Source of the DNA: DASSTJ01 sp035707965
Lineage (GTDB): Bacteria > Actinomycetota > Actinomycetes > Actinomycetales > Angustibacteraceae
Direction: 5' to 3'
Length of the DNA: 20,602 bases
Assembly: GCA_035707965.1 (NCBI GenBank)
Contig: DASSTJ010000197.1
Location: 1 to 20,602 of the forward strand
This document shows positions 7,314-15,485 of the stretch, one piece after another. Under the pieces are notes generated by a model. The model did not search any database. It worked only from the letters and a program-made list of their open reading frames with translations, and was not told the origin of the DNA. The translations under genes were made by a program, and so were the position numbers. Positions within the stretch are counted from its first letter, which is position 1. Each line of letters starts with the position of its first letter.

Positions 7314-8791
7314 TCCCCGTGAGTCCCTTCGGTGGCGTCCTGCTGGCTGTGCTGGAGGGCCTGGGACGCCGCCTCGGCGGCGGCTGTGCCGGCGCGGTTG
7401 CGCAGCACCCACTCCTCGACGTTGCGCTGCGGTGCCACGGAGATGGCGAGCGCGCCGGGAGGGACGTCCTTGCGGATCACGGTGCCCGCGCCGGAGTAGA
7501 CGCCGTCGCCGACGGTGACGGGAGCCACGAAGATCGTGTCGGACCCCGTGCGGCAGTGGTCGCCGATCGTCGTCCGCTGCTTCTTCAGCCCGTTGTAGTT
7601 GGCGAACACGGACGAGGCGCCGATGTTCGAGTGCCGGCCGATCGTCGCGTCGCCCACGTACGACAGGTGCGGGATCTTCGAGCCCTCGCCGATCTGGGCG
7701 TTCTTCGTCTCGACGAAGGTGCCGATCTTGCCGTCGGGACCGAGGGCGGTGCCGGGCCGCAGGTACGCGAACGGGCCCACCTCGGCGCCCTCACCGATCG
7801 ACGAGTCGCTGCCGTGGGTGCGCACGACCGTCGCACGTGCGCCCACCTCGACGTCTCGCAAGGTCGTGTCGGGGCCGATGGTCGCTCCGTCGCCGACCGA
7901 CGTGGCGCCACGCAGCTGAGTACCCGGCTCGACCACGACGTCGCGGCCCAGCCGCACCTGCACGTCGACCCACGTCGTGCCAGGGTCGACCACCGTGACG
8001 CCCTCGCGCATCCAGCCCTCGACGACCCGACGGTTGAGCTCGGCGCCGACCGCCGCCAGCTGCACGCGGTCGTTGACCCCCTCCGCCTGCCACACGTCGT
8101 CCAGCACCATCGCGCCCACCCGACCGCCGTCGGCGTCCGCGATGCCCACGACGTCGGTCAGGTACATCTCGCCCTGGGCGTTGTCGGTGGTGAGCCGGCC
8201 CAGCGCGTCGACCAGCACGGCGGCGTCGAAGGCGAAGATGCCGCAGCTCGCCTCACGCACTGCCAGCTGCTCCGGCGTGCCGTCCTTCTGCTCGACGATC
8301 GCGCTCACGGTGCCGTCGGGCCGGCGGATGACCCGCCCGTAGCCCGTCGGGTCGTCGAGCACGGCCGACATCAGCGTCACGGCGTTGCCCTGGATCTCGT
8401 GCTGCGCCACCAGCTGAGCGAGCGTCTCGGTCGTGAGCAGCGGCACGTCGCCGTAGGTCACCAGCACCGTGCCGGTCGGGGCAGCCTGCCCCGTGGCGGC
8501 GGCAAGACCGTCGAGACCGCAGCGCACGGCACGGCCGGTGCCCTTCACGTCGTCCTGGTCGGCGACGACCGCGGCGGGCGCGACGTCGGCGACGTGGGCG
8601 GCCACCTGGTCGCGCTCGTGCCGGACGACCACGACGAGGTGCTCCGGCGACAGCCCTTGGGCCGCCGCGAGCGCGTGCCCGAGCAGCGTGCGTCCCCCGA
8701 CGCGGTGCAGCACCTTGGGGACGACGGACTTCATGCGGGTGCCCTCACCGGCGGCGAGGACCACGACGGCGGCCGGGCGGGACTCGCTCAC
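7310..8791 (-). CDS. glmU: Bifunctional UDP-N-acetylglucosamine pyrophosphorylase / glucosamine-1-phosphate acetyltransferase
   Basis: GlmU carries out the last two steps to UDP-GlcNAc: acetylation of glucosamine-1-phosphate and uridylation of the product. This feeds peptidoglycan and surface glycans. It has 493 residues. The uridyltransferase domain begins with LAAGEGTRMKS (12-22) and includes VTYGDVPLL (111-119). From about 270 on it is a left-handed beta-helix of hexapeptide repeats (IGxxxxI/V type), with the catalytic-type His375 in KIPHLSYVGD and the NYNGLKK segment at 398-404. A Gln/Ala-rich tail of about 30 residues follows. The start is GTG 8791 with GGAG about 9 nt upstream; the frame stays open further upstream, but that stretch contains the tRNA. 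It is followed with 4-nt overlap by prs. Confidence 0.98.
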   Translation of the reverse strand: MSESRPAAVVVLAAGEGTRMKSVVPKVLHRVGGRTLLGHALAAAQGLSPEHLVVVVRHERDQVAAHVADVAPAAVVADQDDVKGTGRAVRCGLDGLAAATGQAAPTGTVLVTYGDVPLLTTETLAQLVAQHEIQGNAVTLMSAVLDDPTGYGRVIRRPDGTVSAIVEQKDGTPEQLAVREASCGIFAFDAAVLVDALGRLTTDNAQGEMYLTDVVGIADADGGRVGAMVLDDVWQAEGVNDRVQLAAVGAELNRRVVEGWMREGVTVVDPGTTWVDVQVRLGRDVVVEPGTQLRGATSVGDGATIGPDTTLRDVEVGARATVVRTHGSDSSIGEGAEVGPFAYLRPGTALGPDGKIGTFVETKNAQIGEGSKIPHLSYVGDATIGRHSNIGASSVFANYNGLKKQRTTIGDHCRTGSDTIFVAPVTVGDGVYSGAGTVIRKDVPPGALAISVAPQRNVEEWVLRNRAGTAAAEAASQALQHSQQDATEGTHGE

Positions 8792-8868
8792 GCAGGTGCG
8801 CTCCAGACGTGCGGGACCGGGAGGATCGGGCGGACAGCTGCCGGTGCCGTCACCCGAGGTACGACTGG

Positions 8869-8874
8869 ATGCTA
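8869..8874 (-). promoter_or_regulatory. Putative -10 of the glmU-prs promoter
   Basis: TAGCAT on the complement is the best -10-like hexamer in the 148-bp gap between the tRNA and glmU. It would give a leader of about 70 nt. No clear -35 is seen. A GAGCCC-CCGC-GGGCTC palindrome (8927-8942) touches the 3' end of the tRNA and may act as its terminator. Confidence 0.3.
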
Positions 8875-8939
8875 CCTGTCGCTCGACCACGACCGGTCCG
8901 GCGACTGGTCGAGGCCGGGCGCCGGCGAGCCCCCGCGGG

Positions 8940-9011
8940 CTCCGCCCCCACGATTCGAACGTGGACCGCAAGGCTCCAAAGGCCTGCGTGCTGCCGTTAC
9001 ACCAGGGCGGA
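8940..9011 (-). tRNA. tRNA-Gln (anticodon UUG)
   Basis: This 72-nt cloverleaf was read by eye. The acceptor stem TCCGCCC/GGGCGGA is perfect (9005-9011 with 8941-8947) and the discriminator is G. The D-arm stem is GTG/CAC. The anticodon loop CTTTGGA has TTG at 8977-8979, decoding CAA. The T arm CCACG-TTCGAAT-CGTGG is perfect. No CCA is encoded. The anticodon stem CAGGC/GCCTT has one mismatch, C27-U43, at its outer end. The position next to glmU is common in actinobacteria. Confidence 0.95.
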
Positions 9012-9062
9012 CCGTCACCGGGTCGGAACGAGGTGCGGCGTCCCCAGTCTGCCAGCGGACGG

Positions 9063-9068
9063 CATGAT
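9063..9068 (+). promoter_or_regulatory. -10 element of a leaderless promoter for the TetR gene
   Basis: CATGAT ends 6 nt before GTG 9075. The spacing matches the other leaderless promoters in this window and supports the upstream start of the regulator. Confidence 0.4.
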
Positions 9069-9074
9069 GGTGCG

Positions 9075-9842
9075 GTGACCCCAGCACCGCCGCAGCCCCC
9101 GGACAGCGCCGGCAACCAGTCCGCCGGCTTCGTGCGACGGCTCGACGACGAGCGCGGCGACGCCTTGGGTCGGACGGCCCGGCGCACGTCGACGGCGGCG
9201 CGTCCACGCGCACCCGGTCGGTCGTCCCGCGCTCGCATGACCGGCAAGCAGCGCCGCGAGCAGCTGCTCGACGTCGGTCGCAAGCTCTTCTCGGACAAGG
9301 GCTTCGAGGGCACCTCCGTCGAGGAGATCGCCGCGCACGCCGAGGTGTCGAAACCTGTCGTCTACGAGCACTTCGGTGGCAAGGAAGGCCTGTACGCCGT
9401 CGTCGTCGACCGCGAGATCCAGGCGCTGCTCGACGACATCACCGGCGCCCTCACCCAGAACGCGTCCCCACGGGTGCTGCTCGAGCAGGCGGCGCTGGGC
9501 CTGCTCGACTACATCGAGTCGTCGCCGGACGGCTTCCGGATCCTCGTCCGCGACTCGCCGGTCGCCCAGGCCACCGGCGGTTTCGCGTCCTTGATCAGCG
9601 ACGTGGCGTCGCAGGTCGAGCACCTGCTGGCAGCCGAGTTCAAGCGACGCAAGCTCGACCCCAAGACCGCACCCATGTACGCGCAGGCGCTCGTCGGCAT
9701 GGTGGCGCTCACCGGCCAGTGGTGGCTGGACTCGCGCAAGCCCAAGAAGACGGAGGTGGCCGCGCACCTGGTCAACCTCGCGTGGAACGGGCTAGCGGGT
9801 CTGGAGGCGAAGCCCCGGCTGCGTTCCCAGCCGAAGCCCTGA
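9075..9842 (+). CDS. TetR/AcrR-family transcriptional regulator
   Basis: This is a one-component DNA-binding repressor. From GTG 9075 it is 255 residues long. The first 54 are Pro/Arg/Ala-rich and look disordered. The TetR helix-turn-helix spans about 58-104, with GTSVEEIAAHAEVSKPVVYEHF carrying the recognition helix and GGKEGLY after it. A helical ligand-binding domain fills the rest. GTG 9075 has a -10-like CATGAT 6 nt upstream; ATG 9237 (MTGKQRREQL) would give a compact 201-residue protein but has no ribosome binding site. It diverges from the tRNA/glmU and converges on the VOC gene. M. tuberculosis has a TetR gene (Rv1019) in the same place next to glmU, so this is probably its orthologue. 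Ligand and targets are unknown. Confidence 0.9.
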   Translation: MTPAPPQPPDSAGNQSAGFVRRLDDERGDALGRTARRTSTAARPRAPGRSSRARMTGKQRREQLLDVGRKLFSDKGFEGTSVEEIAAHAEVSKPVVYEHFGGKEGLYAVVVDREIQALLDDITGALTQNASPRVLLEQAALGLLDYIESSPDGFRILVRDSPVAQATGGFASLISDVASQVEHLLAAEFKRRKLDPKTAPMYAQALVGMVALTGQWWLDSRKPKKTEVAAHLVNLAWNGLAGLEAKPRLRSQPKP

Positions 9843-9902
9843 GGTCCCTGACTGCCGGTACGCGCACGGGCGATCGAGCTCCGCGCTCCGAGGGCTCACT
9901 CG

Positions 9903-10286
9903 TCATGGCGCGATGACGTGCACCTGCTGCAGCTCGATGCGGTTGCCCACCGGGTCCTGCGTGTGGAAACGGCGCACCCCCGGGTTGCTGTGGTCCCACG
10001 TGACGGGCAGTCCCGCCGATGCGCATCGCCGTGCCAGCTCGTCGACGTCCGCGACCGCGACGCCAGGGTGCGCCTTGCGGGCCGGCACGAAGCCCTCCTC
10101 CACCCCGCAGTGGATCTCGCACGCGCCGGACCGGAACCACACGCCGCCGCGGGCAGCCAGTACCGGCGGCTTCGGGACCTCCGTCATGCCGAGCAGCCCC
10201 AGGTAGAAGGCGCGAAGGTCGTCCTCGCTGCCGGCCGGGCACGACACCTGCACGTGGTGCAGCCCGACCACGATCGGCTGGCTCAT
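9903..10286 (-). CDS. VOC (glyoxalase/bleomycin resistance) family protein
   Basis: This is a single vicinal-oxygen-chelate-fold protein of 127 residues; the family holds metal-dependent lyases, isomerases and dioxygenases as well as binding proteins. It opens with VVGLHHVQVSCPAG (His10/His11, a metal-ligand position), has ACEIHCGV (55-62) and HPGVAVADVDELARR (73-87), and ends the second half with DPVGNRIELQQV, where Glu118 is the expected last ligand. Its ATG at 10286 overlaps the tam stop as ATGA, so it is the second gene of a tam operon and should fall under the same operators. Its substrate is unknown; the context suggests something linked to trans-aconitate or citrate-cycle damage products, which is inference only. 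Confidence 0.88.
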   Translation of the reverse strand: MSQPIVVGLHHVQVSCPAGSEDDLRAFYLGLLGMTEVPKPPVLAARGGVWFRSGACEIHCGVEEGFVPARKAHPGVAVADVDELARRCASAGLPVTWDHSNPGVRRFHTQDPVGNRIELQQVHVIAP

Positions 10287-11164
10287 GCGCCCTCCTGCCA
10301 CGTGCGACGGCCAGGGACGACGTCCACCGGCCGGTGCGCCACCGCGAAGACCCGTCGGAACGGCAGCAGGGTGCCCCACCGCTTGCGGGGGTACGCCTTG
10401 CGCAGCGCGGCCGAGTAGCTGTCCAGGAACGCCTGCCGCAGCGGCGGGTCGTCGGCCAGCACGTCGAGGACCGGCCGCAGGCCCGTGCCGCTCACCCAGG
10501 CGAGCACGGCGTCGTCCCCGAAGCGCCCCTCCGGGTCGAGCACGTGCAGGTACGTCGTCTCCCAGACGTCCACGGTCGCTCCCGTCTCGGCCAGCAGGGA
10601 CGCGTAGGTCGAGGGCTGTGCGACGCTCTCCGTGCCCCGCAGGACTCCCTGCAACCGGTCGAAGAAGCGCCGGTCCTGCGTGAGGTCGCGCATCGCCTGG
10701 TGCGAGATCGCACTGAAGTTGCCGGGCACCTGCATGGCGAACCATCCGCCCGGCGCCACGCTCTGCATGAGGCGAGGGAGAAGGGCGAGGTGGCCGGGGA
10801 CCCACTGCAGCAACGCGTTCGTCACGATGACGTCCACCGGCTGGTCGGGCACCCAGTCGACGACGTCCGCCAGCTCGAAGCGCAGGCGTCCGCGCAGCTC
10901 TCCGGTGGCCTGCCGCTCCGCGCGCTCGATCATCGACTCGGACGAGTCCACACCGACGACCTCGGCATCCGGCCAGCGTCGAGCGAGCGTGGCGGTCTGG
11001 TCACCTGGGCCGCACCCGAGATCGACGACTCGCCTGACGACGCCGTGGACGACGTCACCGTCACTCCCGGCACCTCCCGCGCCGATCCGCGCCACGAGAT
11101 CCGTGAACGGTCTCGCCCGCTCGGCCGCGAAGTCCGCGTACACGTCTGGGTCCCAGCTCGGCAT
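10283..11164 (-). CDS. tam: Trans-aconitate 2-methyltransferase
   Basis: This SAM-dependent methyltransferase methylates trans-aconitate, a spontaneous isomer that inhibits aconitase. It has 293 residues. The N-terminus MPSWDPDVYADFAAERARPFTDLVARI is typical of Tam. SAM-binding motif I is DLGCGPGDQTATL (48-60), followed by GVDSSESMIERA (71-82) and the NALLQWVPGH stretch and LMQSVAPGGWFAMQVPGN in the middle. A Gly-rich insert (about 28-42) precedes motif I. The ATG at 11164 has GGAGG 5 nt upstream. The gene is divergent from a MarR-family gene across two palindromic operators, the same arrangement as tam-tamR of Streptomyces, and is followed by a VOC gene with 4-nt overlap. Confidence 0.93.
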   Translation of the reverse strand: MPSWDPDVYADFAAERARPFTDLVARIGAGGAGSDGDVVHGVVRRVVDLGCGPGDQTATLARRWPDAEVVGVDSSESMIERAERQATGELRGRLRFELADVVDWVPDQPVDVIVTNALLQWVPGHLALLPRLMQSVAPGGWFAMQVPGNFSAISHQAMRDLTQDRRFFDRLQGVLRGTESVAQPSTYASLLAETGATVDVWETTYLHVLDPEGRFGDDAVLAWVSGTGLRPVLDVLADDPPLRQAFLDSYSAALRKAYPRKRWGTLLPFRRVFAVAHRPVDVVPGRRTWQEGA

Positions 11165-11186
11165 GTCGCCTCCCGCCGTCCATGTG

Positions 11187-11200
11187 TCTTGATGTCAAGA
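11187..11200. promoter_or_regulatory. MarR/TamR-type operator 1
   Basis: TCTTGA-TG-TCAAGA is a perfect 6+2+6 inverted repeat. It is identical to a second copy centred 34 bp away. It lies around the expected tam transcription start and 22 bp upstream of the tam ATG, so binding would block tam. Confidence 0.8.
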
Positions 11201-11204
11201 TAAC

Positions 11205-11232
11205 AGCATCGGGACCAGTGTCTTGATGTCAA
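11205..11232 (-). promoter_or_regulatory. Putative tam promoter
   Basis: On the complement, a consensus -35 TTGACA (11227-11232, inside operator 2) and a -10-like GATGCT (11205-11210) are 16 bp apart. Transcription would start near 11198, inside operator 1. Confidence 0.5.
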
Positions 11233-11234
11233 GA
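11221..11234. promoter_or_regulatory. MarR/TamR-type operator 2
   Basis: This is a second exact copy of the 6+2+6 palindrome; the identity extends to 18 bp (11184-11201 and 11218-11235). It covers the tam -35 and lies just upstream of the regulator's -10, so it could control both genes. An additional half site CTTGATG follows at 11237-11243. Confidence 0.8.
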
Positions 11235-11247
11235 TGCTTGATGCCCC

Positions 11248-11253
11248 TACGAT
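11248..11253 (+). promoter_or_regulatory. -10 element of the MarR gene (leaderless)
   Basis: TACGAT ends 6 nt before GTG 11260, the leaderless spacing. This makes GTG 11260 a better start than the in-frame GTG at 11254. Confidence 0.55.
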
Positions 11254-11259
11254 GTGGGC

Positions 11260-11847
11260 GTGACCCGACGCAGCGCGGCCGCCGAGACGGCGACGTCCCC
11301 GCCAGCCAGCAGGTCCGCCGTGCACCCCGAGGCCGCGACGGCGTCCTCGAGCCCACCCATGGACGAGGTCGACCGCATCGTCGCCGCCTGGCGACGGGAA
11401 CGACCGGACCTCGACGTCGGCCCGCTGGACGTGCTCTCGCGCGTCTCCCGCCTGGCGCGCCACCTCGACCGCGCGCGGGCAGCCGCCTTCTCGGAGATCG
11501 GCCTCGAAGGGTGGGAGTTCGACGTGCTGTCCGCGCTGCGTCGAGCCGGCGAGCCGTACGAGCTCTCTCCCGGCCAGCTCGTCACGCAGACGCTCGTCAC
11601 CAGCGGCACCATGACGAACCGCGTGGACCGCCTGACCGCGCGAGGGCTCGTCGAGCGCCTGCCCGACCCACGGGACCGCCGAGGGGTGATCGTGCGGCTG
11701 ACCGACGTCGGACGGTCCAGGGTCGACGACGCCCTGGCGGGTCTGCTGGCCCGCGAGCGCGACCTGCTGGCGGACCTGGGCGACGACGAGCACGCCCGGC
11801 TGTCGGACCTCCTCCGTCAGCTCGTGCTGCCGTTCGAGCCTCGCTGA
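11260..11847 (+). CDS. tamR: MarR-family regulator, likely TamR
   Basis: This winged-helix repressor is 195 residues long from GTG 11260. The first 33 residues are Ala/Ser/Pro-rich and may be flexible; ATG 11360 (MDEVDRIVAAW) is the alternative start. The core has a dimerisation helix (SRVSRLARHLDRARAAAF), the helix-turn-helix with LVTSGTMTNRVDRLTARGLVERL and the wing DPRDRRGVIVRLTDVG. It is divergent from tam across two palindromes of the MarR type. In Streptomyces coelicolor the divergent MarR protein TamR represses tam and responds to citrate, aconitates and related tricarboxylates; the shared layout makes the same role likely here. The name rests on context rather than on ligand residues. 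Confidence 0.88.
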   Translation: MTRRSAAAETATSPPASRSAVHPEAATASSSPPMDEVDRIVAAWRRERPDLDVGPLDVLSRVSRLARHLDRARAAAFSEIGLEGWEFDVLSALRRAGEPYELSPGQLVTQTLVTSGTMTNRVDRLTARGLVERLPDPRDRRGVIVRLTDVGRSRVDDALAGLLARERDLLADLGDDEHARLSDLLRQLVLPFEPR

Positions 11848-11853
11848 CGCGGC

Positions 11854-11910
11854 TCAGTGATGCAGATTGGGCGCAACACGCGGCGCGTCCGGGCGAATCT
11901 GCATCACTGA
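11854..11910. terminator. Perfect 15-bp inverted repeat between convergent genes
   Basis: Arms TCAGTGATGCAGATT (11854-11868) and its exact complement (11896-11910) enclose 27 nt that can form an inner GC hairpin. It begins 6 bp after the MarR stop and ends 18 bp before the stop of the convergent ComB-like gene, so it fits a bidirectional terminator. Ten bases of each arm recur in a second hairpin at 16425-16476. Confidence 0.7.
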
Positions 11911-11928
11911 ACGACTCATAGCGCCCGC

Positions 11929-12636
11929 TCAGGCTGCCTGGAAGTGCCCGTCGCGCAGCACCGGCACGGTCGACGACGCGTCGACCTGCGACGCGAGCTC
12001 GACGTCACCGGCGAAGTCACGGTCGACAAGCTCGATGCCGGACGGCGTGCGGTCGAGCGGCTGCAGGTGCTCGAAGGCCAGCCGCGCGACCTGGGCCTCC
12101 GGGGTCAGCTCCGCGGACAGGGCGAGCCCGACCAGCCGCGAGGCCACGGCGCCAGCGCCGACGAGGTCCTCGTAGGCGAACCGCAACGAGCCGTCGCTCC
12201 AGCGCTCACCGCCCGGGACCAGCAGCACCCGGCGGTAGCCCTGGACGAACCGTGCCACCGCAGCCGCGTTGCGCAGGCAACCGGCGACGACCGTGCACGG
12301 CGTGCCGCGGAGCGCGTGGGTGATCGCCGAGCCGTTCGGCGACGGCAGCACGAGCCGGGTGCCCTCCGGCAGGCTGAGCATCGAGGACGGCGACAGCGAG
12401 GGTCCCTCGCGGTGGGTCCGGCTCCCCGCGAGCACCGCCTCCAGCGAACGTGCGAGCGCGTGCGCCTCCTCGCCGCCGGGGTGCGGCCACACCGTCGCAC
12501 CGCGCTCGCACGCCAGCACCACGCTCGTCGAGAAGGAGAGGACGTCGATGACGACGATGACGTCGTCCGCGGTGCCGTCGGTGAGGCTGCGCGCCCCCGC
12601 GACCCCCCACTCCAGCGCTACGCGCGACCCCTCCAC
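11929..12636 (-). CDS. 2-phosphosulfolactate phosphatase family (ComB-like) protein
   Basis: This is a 235-residue member of the ComB family, a Mg-dependent acid phosphatase fold that in methanogens makes 3-sulfolactate for coenzyme M. Recognisable blocks are VIVVIDVLSFSTSVV (26-40), LVLPSPNGSAIT (95-106), AGCLRNAAAVARFV (118-131) and FAYEDLVGAGAVA (153-165). The start GTG 12636 follows a TAGGCT -10 element by 8 nt; the frame is open further upstream but reads into the spacer and the ABC-F gene. Bacterial homologues are mostly uncharacterised, and no other coenzyme M or sulfolactate genes are here, so only the family is assigned. The gene is convergent with the MarR gene and probably has its own transcript. 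Confidence 0.85.
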   Translation of the reverse strand: MEGSRVALEWGVAGARSLTDGTADDVIVVIDVLSFSTSVVLACERGATVWPHPGGEEAHALARSLEAVLAGSRTHREGPSLSPSSMLSLPEGTRLVLPSPNGSAITHALRGTPCTVVAGCLRNAAAVARFVQGYRRVLLVPGGERWSDGSLRFAYEDLVGAGAVASRLVGLALSAELTPEAQVARLAFEHLQPLDRTPSGIELVDRDFAGDVELASQVDASSTVPVLRDGHFQAA

Positions 12637-12644
12637 GACACCGG

Positions 12645-12650
12645 AGCCTA
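12645..12650 (-). promoter_or_regulatory. -10 element of the ComB-like gene
   Basis: TAGGCT on the complement lies 8 nt before GTG 12636, consistent with a leaderless or nearly leaderless transcript. It marks the gene as separate from the upstream ABC-F gene despite a gap of only 70 bp. Confidence 0.45.
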
Positions 12651-12706
12651 TCGACCGTCCCCCGACCTGCACCTCGCGCCCTCGGAGCGCGTCACCGCCT
12701 GCGGGC

Positions 12707-14530
<1,824 letters not shown>

Positions 14531-14534
14531 GGCC

Positions 14535-15485
14535 TCAGCGCACCCGCGGGAGCTCGGTGATGCGCGCCCCGGGCACCGGGCCGCTGGCACGGCGCACCTG
14601 CGAGCAGACGCCAGAGGCGGTCAGCGCGACCGAGAGGTCGAGCGCCTGCTCGTGGTCGCTCGCCAGGAACGCGACGGTAGGCCCGGACCCGCTGACCAGG
14701 CCACCGAGCGCCCCGTACTCGATGCCGACGTCGAGCACCTGGCTCAGCTGGGGGCGGAGCGACACGGCGGCGCGCTGGAGGTCGTTGTGCAGGACAGCGC
14801 CGAGGGCCTCGCTGTCGCCCTGCCTCAGGGCCTGCATCATCGAGTCCGCCACGCGCGGCTCCGCGAGCCCTGGGGCGTCGTTCGGACCGCCCCGGGTCAG
14901 CCGGTCGAACTCGGCGTAGACGTCGGCCGTCGAGAGGCCCTCGTCCGACACGGCGAGCACCCACTCGTAGTGGCCCCTCGCCAGCACCGGAGTCAGGTGC
15001 TCGCCACGGCCGGATCCGAGGGCCGTGCCACCCACCAGCGCGAACGAGACGTCCGACCCCAGCTCGGCGGCCAGCACGAGCAGCTCGTCGCGCGACATGC
15101 CCGTGCCCCAGACCGCGTCGCACGCCACCAGGGCGCCGGCGGCGTCGGCGGACCCGCCCGCCATGCCACCGGCCACCGGGATCTGCTTGTGCAGCTCGAT
15201 CCTGGCACCGGCGTCGACGCCGGTGCGCTCCTGCAGCAGCCTGGCGGCGCGTACGGCCAGGTTGGTCCCGTCGTCCGGCACCCCTGCTCTGTCGCCCACG
15301 ACGGCCAGCTCCAGCGGGTCGCCGCTGCCGGTGGCGGACACCACGACCTCGTCGAACACCGAGACGGCGTGGAACACGGTCGCCAGGGGGTGGTAGCCGT
15401 CGTCCCGGCGTCGCCCGACCGTCAGGTCGAGGTTGATCTTGCCCGGCACGCGCACGCAGACCGGAGTCGCCGCGGCCGAGGTCAT
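14535..15485 (-). CDS. ispE: 4-diphosphocytidyl-2-C-methyl-D-erythritol kinase
   Basis: IspE phosphorylates the 2-hydroxyl of CDP-methylerythritol, the fourth step of the MEP pathway to isoprenoids, including the polyprenyl phosphates used in wall synthesis. It is a 316-residue GHMP kinase. Lys16 and Asn18 in PGKINLDL, the DDGYHPLATVFHAVS block (28-42), the ATP-binding GHMP motif PVAGGMAGGSADAA (103-116, with Asp114) and a C-terminal GGLVSGSGPTVAFLA motif are all present. The ATG at 15485 overlaps the ksgA stop as ATGA, and the ABC-F gene follows 4 bp after its own stop. The ksgA-ispE pairing is conserved throughout actinobacteria. Confidence 0.97.
   Translation of the reverse strand: MTSAAATPVCVRVPGKINLDLTVGRRRDDGYHPLATVFHAVSVFDEVVVSATGSGDPLELAVVGDRAGVPDDGTNLAVRAARLLQERTGVDAGARIELHKQIPVAGGMAGGSADAAGALVACDAVWGTGMSRDELLVLAAELGSDVSFALVGGTALGSGRGEHLTPVLARGHYEWVLAVSDEGLSTADVYAEFDRLTRGGPNDAPGLAEPRVADSMMQALRQGDSEALGAVLHNDLQRAAVSLRPQLSQVLDVGIEYGALGGLVSGSGPTVAFLASDHEQALDLSVALTASGVCSQVRRASGPVPGARITELPRVR

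Noticed and set aside
8792..9313. Upstream extension of the glmU reading frame
   Set aside because: The extension translates through the tRNA-Gln gene and the TetR promoter; the GlmU family N-terminus begins at GTG 8791.
9843..9902. Terminator between the convergent TetR and VOC genes
   Set aside because: Only an imperfect GAGCTC/GGGCTC pairing is present, too weak to call.
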